A stretch of 64,000 nucleotides of DNA from Glycomyces sp. TRM65418 (GTDB taxonomy: Bacteria > Actinomycetota > Actinomycetes > Mycobacteriales > Micromonosporaceae). Below are positions 32,258 to 41,218 of this stretch, one piece after another. How positions within the stretch are numbered: the first letter of the stretch is position 1; every line of letters begins with the position of its first letter. The notes beneath the pieces are model-generated. The model did no database searches and was not told the DNA's origin. It was given only the letters and a program-made list of their open reading frames with translations. A program made the position numbers and the translations under genes. The DNA is taken from positions 62,001 through 126,000 of the forward strand of contig NZ_JAJFAX010000002.1 of the NCBI RefSeq assembly GCF_019710475.1, written 5' to 3'.

Positions 32258-33123
32258 CGGGTCACTGCCTCTCGGAAGATCTCGGCGATGGTGGGCTGGT
32301 CGTAGGCGAAGCGGGTGACGCGTCCGGCGGCGGCCGCGATGCGCAGGACCTCCTGGTCGTCGGCGTCCTCGACGAGGTAGTCGTCGCCGTCGCGGGTGAC
32401 GGTGCCGGGCAGGGCCGCGGTGAGGTCCTCGGGGGTCTGGACGCTGACGCGGAGCTGCTTGACCTCCTTGGCCTTCAGCTCGTCGACCCTGCCTGCGGCG
32501 ATGATCCTCCCGTTGCCGATGATGGCCACGGAGTCGCAGAGCCGCTCGATCAGGTCGAGCTGGTGGCTGGAGAAGATGACCGGCGCCCCGGCGGCGGCGC
32601 GGTCCCTCAGGGCGGTGCCCATGACGTCCACGGCGATCGGGTCGAGGCCCGAGAAGGGCTCGTCCAGGATGAGCGCCTCCGGGTCGTGCACGAGCGAGAC
32701 CGCGAGCTGGACGCGCTGCTGGTTGCCGAGCGACAGGTCCTGCACGAAGTCGCCGGCCCGGTCGGTCAGGTTGAGCTGTTCGAGCAGTTCGGCGGCGGAC
32801 CGCTTGGCCTCGGCCCGGCTCATGCCGTGGAGTTCGCCGAAGTACGCGATCTGCTCGCCGGTCTTCATCTTGGGGTAGAGCCCTCGCTCCGAAGGCATGT
32901 AGCCGAAGCGGCGGCGCTGCTTCACGCCGAGCGGCGCTCCGTTGTAGACGATCTCGCCGGAGTCGGCGGCGAGGACGCCCATGGCGATGCGCATGGTGGT
33001 GGTCTTTCCCGCGCCGTTCGCGCCGACGAACCCGACCACTTCTCCGGGGGCGGCCGAGAGCGACACCCCGTCGAGGGCGACGGTGTCGCCGAACCGCTTG
33101 TGCAGGTCCTTGATTTCGAGCAT
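32254..33123 (-). CDS. ABC transporter ATPase, NatA-like
   Basis: 289 residues, cytoplasmic ATP-binding subunit. Walker A GANGAGKTT (about residue 34), signature LSLGNQQRVQLA (about 133), Walker B EALILDEPFSGLD (about 153) and the H-loop SSHQ (about 185) are all present. A C-terminal ~75-residue extension is typical of ABC-2 exporter ATPases. It is coupled to the permease downstream. The 259 bases upstream, shared with a divergent oxidoreductase gene, should hold the promoter. No regulator gene is adjacent. The family call is firm and the substrate unknown. Confidence 0.88.
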   Translation of the reverse strand: MLEIKDLHKRFGDTVALDGVSLSAAPGEVVGFVGANGAGKTTTMRIAMGVLAADSGEIVYNGAPLGVKQRRRFGYMPSERGLYPKMKTGEQIAYFGELHGMSRAEAKRSAAELLEQLNLTDRAGDFVQDLSLGNQQRVQLAVSLVHDPEALILDEPFSGLDPIAVDVMGTALRDRAAAGAPVIFSSHQLDLIERLCDSVAIIGNGRIIAAGRVDELKAKEVKQLRVSVQTPEDLTAALPGTVTRDGDDYLVEDADDQEVLRIAAAAGRVTRFAYDQPTIAEIFREAVTR

Positions 33124-33382
33124 GCGTTCACCCTAGAACCGCAGGCGAGTCGAATCGTCAGTCTTGCGGAGGATCCGGGCCGGGCCCGCTTCGTTCCCGA
33201 GGAGTAGTCACGTCCGCCTCAGGGGCTTCACGATGACCTGCGGCCGCATCGGCCCAGTGCGCTTCCGGAACGCCCGCAACGCGTGCGTCGTTCACCGCAA
33301 AGGGAGACAATGGGGTCGAACTGCCGCCCATGGGCGCCGGAGGCGCTCATGAAGAGCCACGTCGATCCTTGGGGAGACGTCA

Positions 33383-34603
33383 ATGAGTGGAGCACCGTTC
33401 GTCATCGTCGGGGGCGGACTCGCCGCCGCCAAGGCCGCGCAGACGCTTCGCGACGAAGGATATGACGGCGACCTGGTCGTCGTCGCCGGTGAAGCCCATC
33501 GCCCGTACGAGCGGCCGCCGCTGTCGAAGGACTACCTCCGCGGCGACGCCGACCGGTCGGCCCTGTTCACCGTCGACGAGGACTGGTACGCCCAGCACGC
33601 CGACCTGCGCACCGGCGAGCCCGCCACGGGCCTCGATCCCTTCGCCCGGCGGCTCTCGCTCGCCGACGGCTCCACGGTCGAGTACCGGAAACTGCTGCTC
33701 GCCACCGGTTCCAATCCGCGCCCGCTCGCCGTCCCCGGCGCCGATCTCCAAGGCGTGCATCTGCTGCGCACCGTCGAGCAGTCCGATCTGCTCGCTTCGG
33801 CGCTGCACGGCTCGGGGAAGGTCGCGATCATCGGGGACGGCTGGATCGGCATGGAGGTCGCCGCCTCGGCCCGCCTGCTCGGCCGCGAGGTCACCCTCTT
33901 CGGTCACGGCGCGCAGCCGCTCGAACGGGTCCTCGGCCCCGAGATGGGCCTCGTCTTCGCCGAGCTCCACACCGAGCACGGCGTGGACCTGCGCCGCCGC
34001 AGCCGGGTCGTGCGGATCGTCGGCGATGACGGCAGGGTCACGGGCGTGGAGACCGGGGACGGCCGGCACGTCGCCGCCGACACCGTGCTCGTCGCCGTCG
34101 GCGCGACCCCGAACGTCGGCCTCGCGGTCGAGGCCGGTCTCGACCTCCGCGCCGACGACCTCGGCGGCGGCGTCGCCGTGGACGGGACGCTGCGCACGAG
34201 CGGCCAGGACATCTGGGCCGCGGGGGACATCGCGAGCATTCCGTCCGTCCACTACGGACGCCCTATCCGGGTGGAGCACTGGCAGACCGCGCTCGACACG
34301 GGCCCGCACGCGGCGAAGGCGATGCTCGGGTCCGAGGAGCCGTACGACAAGCTGCCGTACTTCTTCACCGACCAGTACGACCTGGGCATGGAGTACCTGG
34401 GCTTCGTCGCCGGCCCGGACGCCTACGACGAAGTCGTGGTCTCCGGCTCGCTCGAGTCGCTGGAGTTCGTCGCCTTCTGGACCAAGGACGGCCGCGTCCT
34501 CGCGGGCATGGCCGTGAACACCTGGGACCGCATGGGCGAGGTCGAGGACCTGATCCGCGCGAAGGAACCACCGAGCACCGAGGCGCTGCAGTCGTTCCGG
34601 TAA
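33383..34603 (+). CDS. FAD-dependent ferredoxin reductase-type oxidoreductase
   Basis: 406 residues. Passes electrons from NAD(P)H through FAD to a ferredoxin, as partner of a P450 or oxygenase. The FAD-binding motif is FVIVGGGLAAAKAAQTLRDE (residues 6-25); PYERPPLSKDYL (about 42), the NAD-binding KVAIIGDGWIGMEVAASA (about 148) and DIWAAGDIASIP (about 275) follow, with the C-terminal dimerisation part typical of BphA4/rhodocoxin reductases. The ATG at 33383 follows GGGGAGACG. No ferredoxin or oxygenase gene is adjacent, so the partner is unknown. Its 3' end abuts the PH-domain gene on the other strand, whose open frame illegitimately continues across this whole gene. Confidence 0.88.
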   Translation: MSGAPFVIVGGGLAAAKAAQTLRDEGYDGDLVVVAGEAHRPYERPPLSKDYLRGDADRSALFTVDEDWYAQHADLRTGEPATGLDPFARRLSLADGSTVEYRKLLLATGSNPRPLAVPGADLQGVHLLRTVEQSDLLASALHGSGKVAIIGDGWIGMEVAASARLLGREVTLFGHGAQPLERVLGPEMGLVFAELHTEHGVDLRRRSRVVRIVGDDGRVTGVETGDGRHVAADTVLVAVGATPNVGLAVEAGLDLRADDLGGGVAVDGTLRTSGQDIWAAGDIASIPSVHYGRPIRVEHWQTALDTGPHAAKAMLGSEEPYDKLPYFFTDQYDLGMEYLGFVAGPDAYDEVVVSGSLESLEFVAFWTKDGRVLAGMAVNTWDRMGEVEDLIRAKEPPSTEALQSFR

Positions 34604-34604
34604 C

Positions 34605-36118
34605 TCACCGCGGACCAGGAACGGCCGCAGCAGATCCGGCACGGACTCGTCGGCGAAGTCGAGGATCTCGTGCTCGTCGGCGTCGATCACCGCGTAGTGG
34701 CCCTTGCTCGCGGCGGTGGTGGCGTCGAGCGTCATGAGGCCCATGCGCCGCTGGAACACCGACTGCTTGATGCGCCAACCGATGATGCCGGACCGGTCGA
34801 GGTGCACGGTGGCGCGCCGGACGCTGCCGCGCCGCGAGACGAGGTAGCCGCGGATGTGGCCGTGGCCGAGCGACCGGTACGAGTCGACGGCCGTCCACAG
34901 GGCGAACGCGGAGCCGAGGCCGGTCGTCAGCACGACGCCCGCGCTCAGCAGCGCCGGGAGCGGCCACAGCAGGTGGGCGGTGACGGCCGCACCGAGGAGG
35001 ACGGCCACGGTGACGAGGGCCCAGCGCACGCGGCGTCGCAAGGCCGCCTTCGGATGCGGCGTCAGGTCGGCCGCGACCGGCCCGATCACCGCTTCCGCCG
35101 CGGCCACGGCGCGGTCGAGCGGCGCGGCGGGCACGAGGGTGCTCAGGTCGCTGCCCTCCTGATCGGTCTTCAATCCGATGGCGACGACGTCGAGCCGGCC
35201 CGCGCCGGCGGCGCGCACGCCGAGCGGTTCGACGATCTCGACGCCGCGGATGCGCTCCTCTTCGAGGCTGAGCGATCGGGCGACCAGGAGGCCGCGCCGC
35301 ACGCGCAGCGTCCCGCCCGGTTCGCGGTCGAGGCGGTGGCCCCACCAGGCCTCGCCTTGGAGGATGAGGCTGCCGATCGCGCCGAAGACGAGGAGCGCGG
35401 CGAGCCCGAGCGTGAGCACCGTCCAGGCCCCGTGCTCCTCGACGAGGTCGCCGACGACCTGCACGGGCAGGCCGCCCCTGCCGAACAAGTCGGCGACCTG
35501 GAAGACCGCGCCGACCGCCGCGCCCGCGAGCGCCGGCGTGAGGAACGACAGGGGCGCGTACTTGAGCCAGCCGAGCTCCCAGGTGGCGAGGCGCTCCTCG
35601 CCGTCCGGTCCGCTCACGACGGCGCTGCGGCGCAGCAGTTCGGCGCGGAGCCGGTCGGCCTCGGCCCGGCCCACCGAGTCGAGCGTGAGGGTCTGCTCGC
35701 CGGTTCCGGATCCGGTGCCGGCCTCGCCGGTGCCGACCTTGACGCTGGCGAGGCCGAACAGCCGCTGCAGCGGGTTCGCGGCGAGGTCGACCGAGCGGAT
35801 GCGTTCGACGGTGAACGAGCGGCGGCGTTTGAAGAGGATGCCGGAGATCAGCTCGACGCGGGTGTCGGTGACGCGATAGCGGGTGACGCGCAGGCGGATC
35901 GCCTCGGCGGCGGCCGCGACGCCGACGATGAGGACCGCACAGGGCACGATCCAGGCGAGGGCGACGGGCCAGGACATGCCGGAGGCGAGGCCGGTCGCCA
36001 CGGGCGCCCCGACGGCGGCGGCGCCGCCGGCCACGTACAGCGAGTTGACCTTGAGAACGTCGGGGTGGAGCCGCAGCCAGGGCGTTTCGGTGTCGAGGGG
36101 CGGTTCGCCGTCGGTCAT
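34605..36118 (-). CDS. Bacterial PH-domain membrane protein (YdbT-like), stop codon lost
   Basis: About 504 functional residues from ATG 36118, coupled (ATGA) to the upstream gene. Three bacterial PH (DUF304) repeats, each preceded by two membrane helices, are visible: YRVTDTRVELISGILFKRRR (about 75), then RVRRGLLVARSLSLEEERIR (about 265), then YLVSRRGSVRRATVHLDRS (about 430). The expected end is DLLRPFLVRG at 34610, but no in-frame stop follows: the frame stays open to 33380, giving a 912-residue ORF whose last ~408 residues are pure antisense of the ferredoxin reductase gene. One extra base would place TGA right after that Gly. Either a one-base deletion or a sequencing error is likely. Coordinates given are for the plausible functional part. 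Confidence 0.7.
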
Positions 36119-36612
36119 GTCGCGTCCCCGGGGGTGGCGTCGGTCAGCTCGGTGAGGCGTTCGGCCAGGGCCGCGGCCTGTTCCTGGTCGAGCCCTTCGA
36201 GCGTCACCGCGCCCGCGGACGACGCGGTCGTGACGACCACGGTGGACAGCCCGAAGGAGCGTTGGAGCGGGCCCTGCGTGGTGTCGACGGTCTGGATGCG
36301 CGACATGGGGGCGATCCGCCAGGTCCGCCAGAAGTACCCGGTGAGCGAGTAGACGGCGGTGTCGGTGACCTCCCAGCGGTGGACCCGGTGCCACCACACC
36401 GGCATGACGATCGTCGTGGCCAGGCCGATCACGAGGAGGACGGCGGCGGGGACGAGGAGCCACGAGCGGGCGGGGGCGATGAGCAGGCCGAGGACGGCCA
36501 GCGGAACGACGGGCACGGCGGTGGCGATCGCCCATTGCGCGCGCCACCACGGCAGGACCCGAGGATCGAACTGATGCCGGGGAGGACGCAGCGTCGTCCG
36601 GGATGCGTTCAT
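36115..36612 (-). CDS. Bacterial PH-domain membrane protein (YdbS-like)
   Basis: 165 residues. Two hydrophobic helices (about 27-47 and 50-70) precede one bacterial PH domain with the family-type sequence WEVTDTAVYSLTGYFWRTWR, PMSRIQTVDTTQGPLQRSFG and TVVVTTASSAGAV. YdbS/YdbT pairs of Firmicutes and actinobacteria are membrane proteins linked to stress tolerance, mostly uncharacterised. The order (single PH, then triple PH) and four-base overlap match the usual two-gene operon. The start is ATG 36612. The pair call is good; the biochemical role is unknown for the whole family. Confidence 0.8.
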   Translation of the reverse strand: MNASRTTLRPPRHQFDPRVLPWWRAQWAIATAVPVVPLAVLGLLIAPARSWLLVPAAVLLVIGLATTIVMPVWWHRVHRWEVTDTAVYSLTGYFWRTWRIAPMSRIQTVDTTQGPLQRSFGLSTVVVTTASSAGAVTLEGLDQEQAAALAERLTELTDATPGDAT

Positions 36613-36732
36613 GCCCGAATCGTAGTGACCTGCGCTGCTTCGGGCTTCCGTCTCGAGGCGGATCTTTCGCGAACCGGCGTCATGCTCAGGTATCGATCGG
36701 CCGCCCCGCGATGCGCGGGGCGGCCGAGGGCG

Positions 36733-37725
36733 CTAGCCGATCGAGAGCTCGTCGATCGCGGCGAGTTCCTCGTCGTCGAAGCCGAGGCGGCCGATCGCGC
36801 CGACGTTGTCCTCCAGCTGCTTGACGCTGCTGGCGCCGATGATGACGCTGGTCATACGGGCGTCGCGCAGGGCCCAGGCGAGCGCGGTCTGCGCGAGCGA
36901 CTGGCCGCGTTCGGCGGCGATCGCGTTCAGGCCGCGGATGCGCTCGAGCGTGGCCTCGTCGAGGCGCTCCTCGTCGAGGAAGTGGCTGGTGGCCATCCGG
37001 GAGTCCTCGGGGATGCCGCCGAGGTACCGGTCGGTGAGCAGGCCCTGCTCCAGCGGGCTGAAGACGATGCAGCCCGCGCCGACCTCTTCGAGCGTGTCGA
37101 GCAGGCCGTCGTCCTCGATGCGGCGGTCGAACATGGAGTAGCGCGGCTGGTCGATCAGGAGCGGCGTGCCGAGGTCCCGCAGGATCCGCGCGGCGGCCTT
37201 GACCTGCTCGGAGGTGTAGTTCGAGACGCCGACGTAGAGGGCCTTGCCGGAGCGGACGATGGCGTCGAGCGCGCCCATGGTCTCTTCGAGCGGCGTGTCG
37301 GGGTCGGGCCGGTGGTGGTAGAAGATGTCCACATAGTCCAGGCCCAGGCGCTTCAGGGACTGGTCCGCCGAGGCGATGAGGTTCTTGCGCGAGCCCCATT
37401 CGCCGTACGGGCCGGGCCACATGTAGTACCCGGCCTTGGAGGAGACGATCACTTCGTCGCGGTGGGCCCGGAAGTCCTGGGCGAAGATGCGGCCGAAGTT
37501 CTCCTCGGCGCTGCCGGCGGGCGGGCCGTAGTTGTTGGCGAGGTCGAAGTGAGTGACGCCGAGGTCGAAGGCCCGGCGCAGGATCGCCCGCTGGGTCTCG
37601 ATCGGCCGGGTGTGGCCGAAGTTGTGCCAGAGCCCGAGGGAGATCGCGGGCAGCTGCAGGCCGCTGCGTCCGGAGCGGCGGTAGGGCATGGTGTCGTAGC
37701 GGTCGTCCGCGGCTAGGTAAGTCAC
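36733..37725 (-). CDS. Aldo/keto reductase (YghZ/MgrA type)
   Basis: 330 residues. NADPH-dependent reductase of the AKR14 branch, whose members reduce L-glyceraldehyde-3-phosphate and methylglyoxal. The opening YDTMPYRRSGRSGLQLP is typical of that branch; the catalytic set is in FDLANNYGPPAGSAEE (Asp and Tyr), VSSKAGYYMWPGPYG (Lys) and YVDIFYHHRPD (His); YVGVSNYTSEQ follows. It is intact and of usual length. It stands alone, about 60 bases downstream of regX3 and in the same direction, so some read-through is possible. The detoxification role is inference from the family. Confidence 0.88.
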   Translation of the reverse strand: MTYLAADDRYDTMPYRRSGRSGLQLPAISLGLWHNFGHTRPIETQRAILRRAFDLGVTHFDLANNYGPPAGSAEENFGRIFAQDFRAHRDEVIVSSKAGYYMWPGPYGEWGSRKNLIASADQSLKRLGLDYVDIFYHHRPDPDTPLEETMGALDAIVRSGKALYVGVSNYTSEQVKAAARILRDLGTPLLIDQPRYSMFDRRIEDDGLLDTLEEVGAGCIVFSPLEQGLLTDRYLGGIPEDSRMATSHFLDEERLDEATLERIRGLNAIAAERGQSLAQTALAWALRDARMTSVIIGASSVKQLEDNVGAIGRLGFDDEELAAIDELSIG

Positions 37726-37783
37726 GCATGCAGCCTATCCGGTCTGGCAAACGTTGCCACGAAGACGAACGCCAGGTGACCGG

Positions 37784-38470
37784 CTAGGCGTGCGGGTCGA
37801 ACTTGTAGCCGAGTCCTCGAACGGTGACGAGGTGGCGCGGCTTGCCCGGCTCGGGCTCGATCTTGGAGCGCAGGCGCTTGACGTGCACGTCCAGGGTCTT
37901 GGTGTCGCCCACGTAGTTCGCGCCCCAGACGCGGTCGATGAGCTGGCCGCGCGTGAGGACCCGCCCGGCGTTGCGCAGCAGCATCTCCAGCAGCTCGAAC
38001 TCCTTGAGCGGCAGCTGCACGTCCTGGCCGTTCACCGTGACGGTGTGGCGGTCGACGTCCATGCGCACCGGCCCGGCCTCGAGCACGGTGACGATCGGGT
38101 CGTCCGGCTCGGCCGAGCGGCGCAGGACCGCCCGTATGCGGGCCACCAGCTCGCGGGAGGAGTAGGGCTTGGTGATGTAGTCGTCGGCCCCCAGCTCCAG
38201 GCCCACCACCTTGTCCACTTCCGAGTCGCGGGCGGTGACCATGATGATCGGCACGTTCGAGTTCGCCCGCAGCTCGCGGCACACCTCGGTGCCGGACTTC
38301 TCCGGCAGCATCAGGTCGAGCAGGACCACGTCGGCGCCCGCGCGCTCGTACTCCTTGATGGCGGCGTCGCCGTCGGCCGCGACGGCCACCTCGAAGCCCT
38401 CCTTGCGGAGCATGTAGGAGAGGGCATCGGAGAACGATTCCTCGTCTTCAACTACGAGCACGCGGGTCAC
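37784..38470 (-). CDS. regX3: Response regulator RegX3 (OmpR/PhoB family)
   Basis: 228 residues. The receiver domain (1-118) has acidic pocket residues in VVEDEE, phospho-acceptor Asp52 in LLDLMLP, Thr in VTARD and Lys in TKPYSSREL. The C-terminal winged-helix DNA-binding domain (about 130-225) includes LLEMLLRNAGRVLTRGQLID and TLDVHVKRLRSKIEPEPGKP. It is the regulator of the SenX3-RegX3 phosphate-starvation pair, placed 11 bases after senX3 in the order gpmA-senX3-regX3 known from mycobacteria. RegX3/PhoP-type regulators bind direct repeats with GTTCAC cores; such repeats lie before senX3 at 39783-39811. The call is firm from sequence plus synteny. Confidence 0.93.
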   Translation of the reverse strand: MTRVLVVEDEESFSDALSYMLRKEGFEVAVAADGDAAIKEYERAGADVVLLDLMLPEKSGTEVCRELRANSNVPIIMVTARDSEVDKVVGLELGADDYITKPYSSRELVARIRAVLRRSAEPDDPIVTVLEAGPVRMDVDRHTVTVNGQDVQLPLKEFELLEMLLRNAGRVLTRGQLIDRVWGANYVGDTKTLDVHVKRLRSKIEPEPGKPRHLVTVRGLGYKFDPHA

Positions 38471-38481
38471 GGTGAGCCTTC

Positions 38482-39729
38482 CTAACGGGTGGCTTGCTGG
38501 GATGAACCGATTTCAGCCGAGCCCGGTGCCGTGTCGTCGGACGGAAGGGAACGAGCAGGCAACATCAAGGTAAACACTGATCCGGCTTCGGGCATACTGG
38601 ACACTTCCACCCTACCTCCGTGGTTCACCGCCACGTGCTTGACGATCGCCAGGCCGAGGCCCGTCCCGCCTGTCGCGCGCGAGCGCGCCGCATCCACACG
38701 ATAGAACCGCTCGAAGATCCGGTCAAGCTCCTCGGCCGGAATGCCGATGCCCTGGTCGCGTACGGCGATGCACACCATCTGCACCCCCGCCAGATGCCCC
38801 GTCGGGGAGGCCAGGGAGGTCGAGACCTCGACGGAGGTGTGCTCAGGTGAATAGGAGATGGCGTTGCCCACGAGGTTCTTCACGGCGGTCACCAGTTGCG
38901 ATTCCGAGCCGAGCACCTCCGCGCCCCGCACGCCCGAGTACTCGAGCTCGATGCCCTTCTCCTCGGCGGCGATCCGCGTCTGGTCGAAGGCCTCGGCGAC
39001 GATCCGGTCGACCTCCACCGGCTCCGGGTCGGGGAGCTTCTCCGCGCCTTGGAGCCGCGAGAGCTCCAGCAGGTCGGTGACCAGGTGGTTCATGCGGACC
39101 GACTCGGACTGGATGCGGGCGGCGAACCGCGCGGACGCGTCGGGGTCCTCGGCGGCGTCCTTGAGCGCCTCGGCGAGGATCTGCATCGCGCCGACCGGGG
39201 TCTTCAGCTCGTGGCTGATGTTCGCGACGAAGTCGCGCCGCACCCGCTCGACGCGGTGCAGCTCGGAGATGTCCTGGAACTCGGCCACGGACACCCCGTC
39301 GGGCAGCGGGGTGATCCGGACGCTCACGGCGCTGGGCTCGCCCATGACCTGCTTGGGGACCTCGATCTCGGCGTCCCGGTAGCGGCCGGAGCGCCGCGCC
39401 TGCGCGAGCAGGGCCCGCAGCGTCAGCGAGACGATCTCGTGGTCGTCCACCAGACCGAGGTCGCGGGCGGCGCGGTTGGTGTAGAGCACGCGGTTGTGGT
39501 CGTCGACCAGGCACACGCCGGTGCGCAGCAGGCCGGTGGCGGCCTCCCACGGGCGGGAGTCGGCGACGGGGGCGGTACGGGCTTCGGGACGGGGGACGCC
39601 GCGGTTCCGGGTGCGCATGAAGGCGGTTGCAGCGGCGCCGAAAGCGGCTCCCGCGGCCAGACCGGTGAGGACACGACCAGCGCTTCTGCGCAGATTCGCG
39701 AACGGCGGCGACGATTGATGGTGGGCCAC
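38482..39729 (-). CDS. senX3: Sensor histidine kinase SenX3
   Basis: 415 residues. One N-terminal hydrophobic segment (about 21-37), a PAS-like domain (about 60-155), the HisKA box FVANISHELKTPVGAM with phospho-acceptor His173, and an ATPase domain with N-box NAISYSP, DQGIGIPAEELDRIFERFYR and the G-rich TGGTGLGLAIVKH. SenX3 of mycobacteria has two membrane helices; here only one hydrophobic stretch is obvious, so the sensor may be inward-facing. The start is ATG 39729 beside the 88-base gap that carries PHO-box-like repeats, which suggests autoregulation. It is the partner of the regX3 gene 11 bases downstream. Confidence 0.92.
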   Translation of the reverse strand: MAHHQSSPPFANLRRSAGRVLTGLAAGAAFGAAATAFMRTRNRGVPRPEARTAPVADSRPWEAATGLLRTGVCLVDDHNRVLYTNRAARDLGLVDDHEIVSLTLRALLAQARRSGRYRDAEIEVPKQVMGEPSAVSVRITPLPDGVSVAEFQDISELHRVERVRRDFVANISHELKTPVGAMQILAEALKDAAEDPDASARFAARIQSESVRMNHLVTDLLELSRLQGAEKLPDPEPVEVDRIVAEAFDQTRIAAEEKGIELEYSGVRGAEVLGSESQLVTAVKNLVGNAISYSPEHTSVEVSTSLASPTGHLAGVQMVCIAVRDQGIGIPAEELDRIFERFYRVDAARSRATGGTGLGLAIVKHVAVNHGGRVEVSSMPEAGSVFTLMLPARSLPSDDTAPGSAEIGSSQQATR

Positions 39730-39782
39730 GTCCCCAGACTAAGGCCGAAACGGCCCGACGTCGAACGCCGGGCCGTTACCAA

Positions 39783-39811
39783 CGTCACCTTTTGTTCACG
39801 CAATGTGCACG
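39783..39811 (+). promoter_or_regulatory. PHO-box-like 11-bp direct repeats between gpmA and senX3
   Basis: GTTCAC (39794-39799) and GTGCAC (39805-39810) are exactly 11 bases apart, and cgTCAC (39783-39788) continues the same phase upstream. Phosphate-response regulators of actinobacteria bind GTTCACC-type repeats with 11-bp spacing, so this is a good candidate site for PhoP or RegX3 controlling senX3-regX3. Confidence 0.55.
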
Positions 39812-39817
39812 AAAGGG

Positions 39818-40621
39818 TTATTCCTTGCCCTCCGCGGCGACGACGGCGGCGGCCGCCGCATCGGGCTCGGGCTGCTGCCCCTGGGAGGCGACCGCTGCGG
39901 CGGCGGCCGCGGCGGCCTCGGGGTCGAGGTACTTGCCGCCGGGGACCGTGGGCTTCAGCGTCCGCTCGTCCAGCTCGTACACCAGCGGCATGCCGGTCGG
40001 GATGTTCAGCTTGACGATCGCCTCGTCGCTGACCCCGTCGAGGTGCTTGACGAGGGCGCGCAGCGAGTTGCCGTGCGCGGCGACGAGCACCGTCTTGCCG
40101 GCCCTGAGGTCGGGCACGATGCCGTCGTACCAGTAGGGGAGCATCCGCTCGAGCACGTCCTTGAGGCACTCGGTCGCGGGAATGATCTCGGGGGCGAGGT
40201 CGGCGTAGCGCGCGTCGCCGTCCTGGGAGAACTCGGAGCCGGGCTCGATCGCGGGCGGCGGGGTGTCGTAGGAGCGGCGCCAGGTCATGAACTGCTCCTC
40301 GCCGAACTCGGCGAGCGTCGCGGCCTTGTCCTTGCCTTGGAGCGCGCCGTAGTGGCGCTCGTTGAGGCGCCAGTGGCGCTTGACGGGGACCCAGGCCCGG
40401 TCCGCTTCGTTGAGCGCGAGTTCGGCCGAGGTGATGGCCCGCCGGAGCAGCGAGGTGTGCACGACGTCCGGCAGCAGGTCGACCTCGGCGAGCAGGCGGC
40501 CCCCGCGGCGCGCCTCGTCCTCGCCCGCGGTGGTCAGCTTGACGTCGACCCATCCGGTGAACAGGTTCTTGGCATTCCATTCGCTTTCGCCGTGGCGAAG
40601 CAGCACGAGAGTGTAGGTCAT
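39818..40621 (-). CDS. gpmA: 2,3-bisphosphoglycerate-dependent phosphoglycerate mutase
   Basis: 267 residues. Interconverts 3- and 2-phosphoglycerate in glycolysis and gluconeogenesis. The phospho-His is in [18 protein letters not shown] (His10), with [18 protein letters not shown] and [18 protein letters not shown] (second His) all present. The end after KYLDPEA carries an unusual Ala/Gln/Glu-rich tail of about 30 residues ([18 protein letters not shown]) not found in most homologues; it is outside the catalytic fold and may be disordered. gpmA directly before senX3-regX3 is the conserved actinobacterial arrangement. Function is certain; the tail is unexplained. Confidence 0.94.
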   Translation of the reverse strand: MTYTLVLLRHGESEWNAKNLFTGWVDVKLTTAGEDEARRGGRLLAEVDLLPDVVHTSLLRRAITSAELALNEADRAWVPVKRHWRLNERHYGALQGKDKAATLAEFGEEQFMTWRRSYDTPPPAIEPGSEFSQDGDARYADLAPEIIPATECLKDVLERMLPYWYDGIVPDLRAGKTVLVAAHGNSLRALVKHLDGVSDEAIVKLNIPTGMPLVYELDERTLKPTVPGGKYLDPEAAAAAAAAVASQGQQPEPDAAAAAVVAAEGKE

Positions 40622-40735
40622 GCCCCCATCCTGCCGCCCCGCCGACCGCTCTGCCGCCCGGTCAACGCACAGGTGTGGCGGAGGTCGCCCTCTCGCGGTG
40701 CGACGCCCGGCCGCCGCAGCGGCGCGGCGCGAAGG

Positions 40736-41218
40736 TCATTCGGCGTCGCGGGGCTTGAGGCGCTCGAAGGCTTCGAGGTTCCTGGTGGACTCGCCGCGGG
40801 CGAGCCGCCACCGCCATTCCTCCTCGATGGAGGACTTGAAGCCGAGTTCGAGGATCACGTTGAAGCTCGCGTCGGCCGCTTCGAGGACCTGTCCGAGGAC
40901 GCGGTCGAGTTCGGCGGGGTCGATCGCGGCGTGTGGAAGGCGGCCGACCAGGTGGATGTCCTCGGCTTCGTCGGTCGCGAACGCGACGGCGTAGAGCCTG
41001 CCGTTGCGGCGCAGCAGTTCCGCCCAGACCGCCTCCGCGCGCTCTTCGGGTCGGCGGGCCACGAACGCCTCGACGCGCAGCGCGTGGTCTTCGACGACGA
41101 GGCCGCACGCGATGTTCAGCTTGCGCCGCCCGGGGAGCGCGACGACCACTGAGCGGGGGCCGTCCTCGCGGTAGTCGACGCCGATCTCGTCCAACGCGGC
41201 CTTGAGTTGCTCGATCAC
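40736..41218 (-). CDS. YbjN-domain protein
   Basis: 160 residues from GTG 41218, which overlaps the mshA stop (GTGA). The sequence runs [19 protein letters not shown] at the start, [25 protein letters not shown] in the middle and [20 protein letters not shown] near the end. This matches the YbjN/type III secretion chaperone-like fold found beside mshA and gpm in mycobacteria and streptomycetes. A much longer open frame upstream is the antisense of mshA and is not used. It is cytoplasmic with no catalytic motif; a regulatory or chaperone-like role is proposed for the family but unproven. Confidence 0.85.
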   Translation of the reverse strand: MIEQLKAALDEIGVDYREDGPRSVVVALPGRRKLNIACGLVVEDHALRVEAFVARRPEERAEAVWAELLRRNGRLYAVAFATDEAEDIHLVGRLPHAAIDPAELDRVLGQVLEAADASFNVILELGFKSSIEEEWRWRLARGESTRNLEAFERLKPRDAE

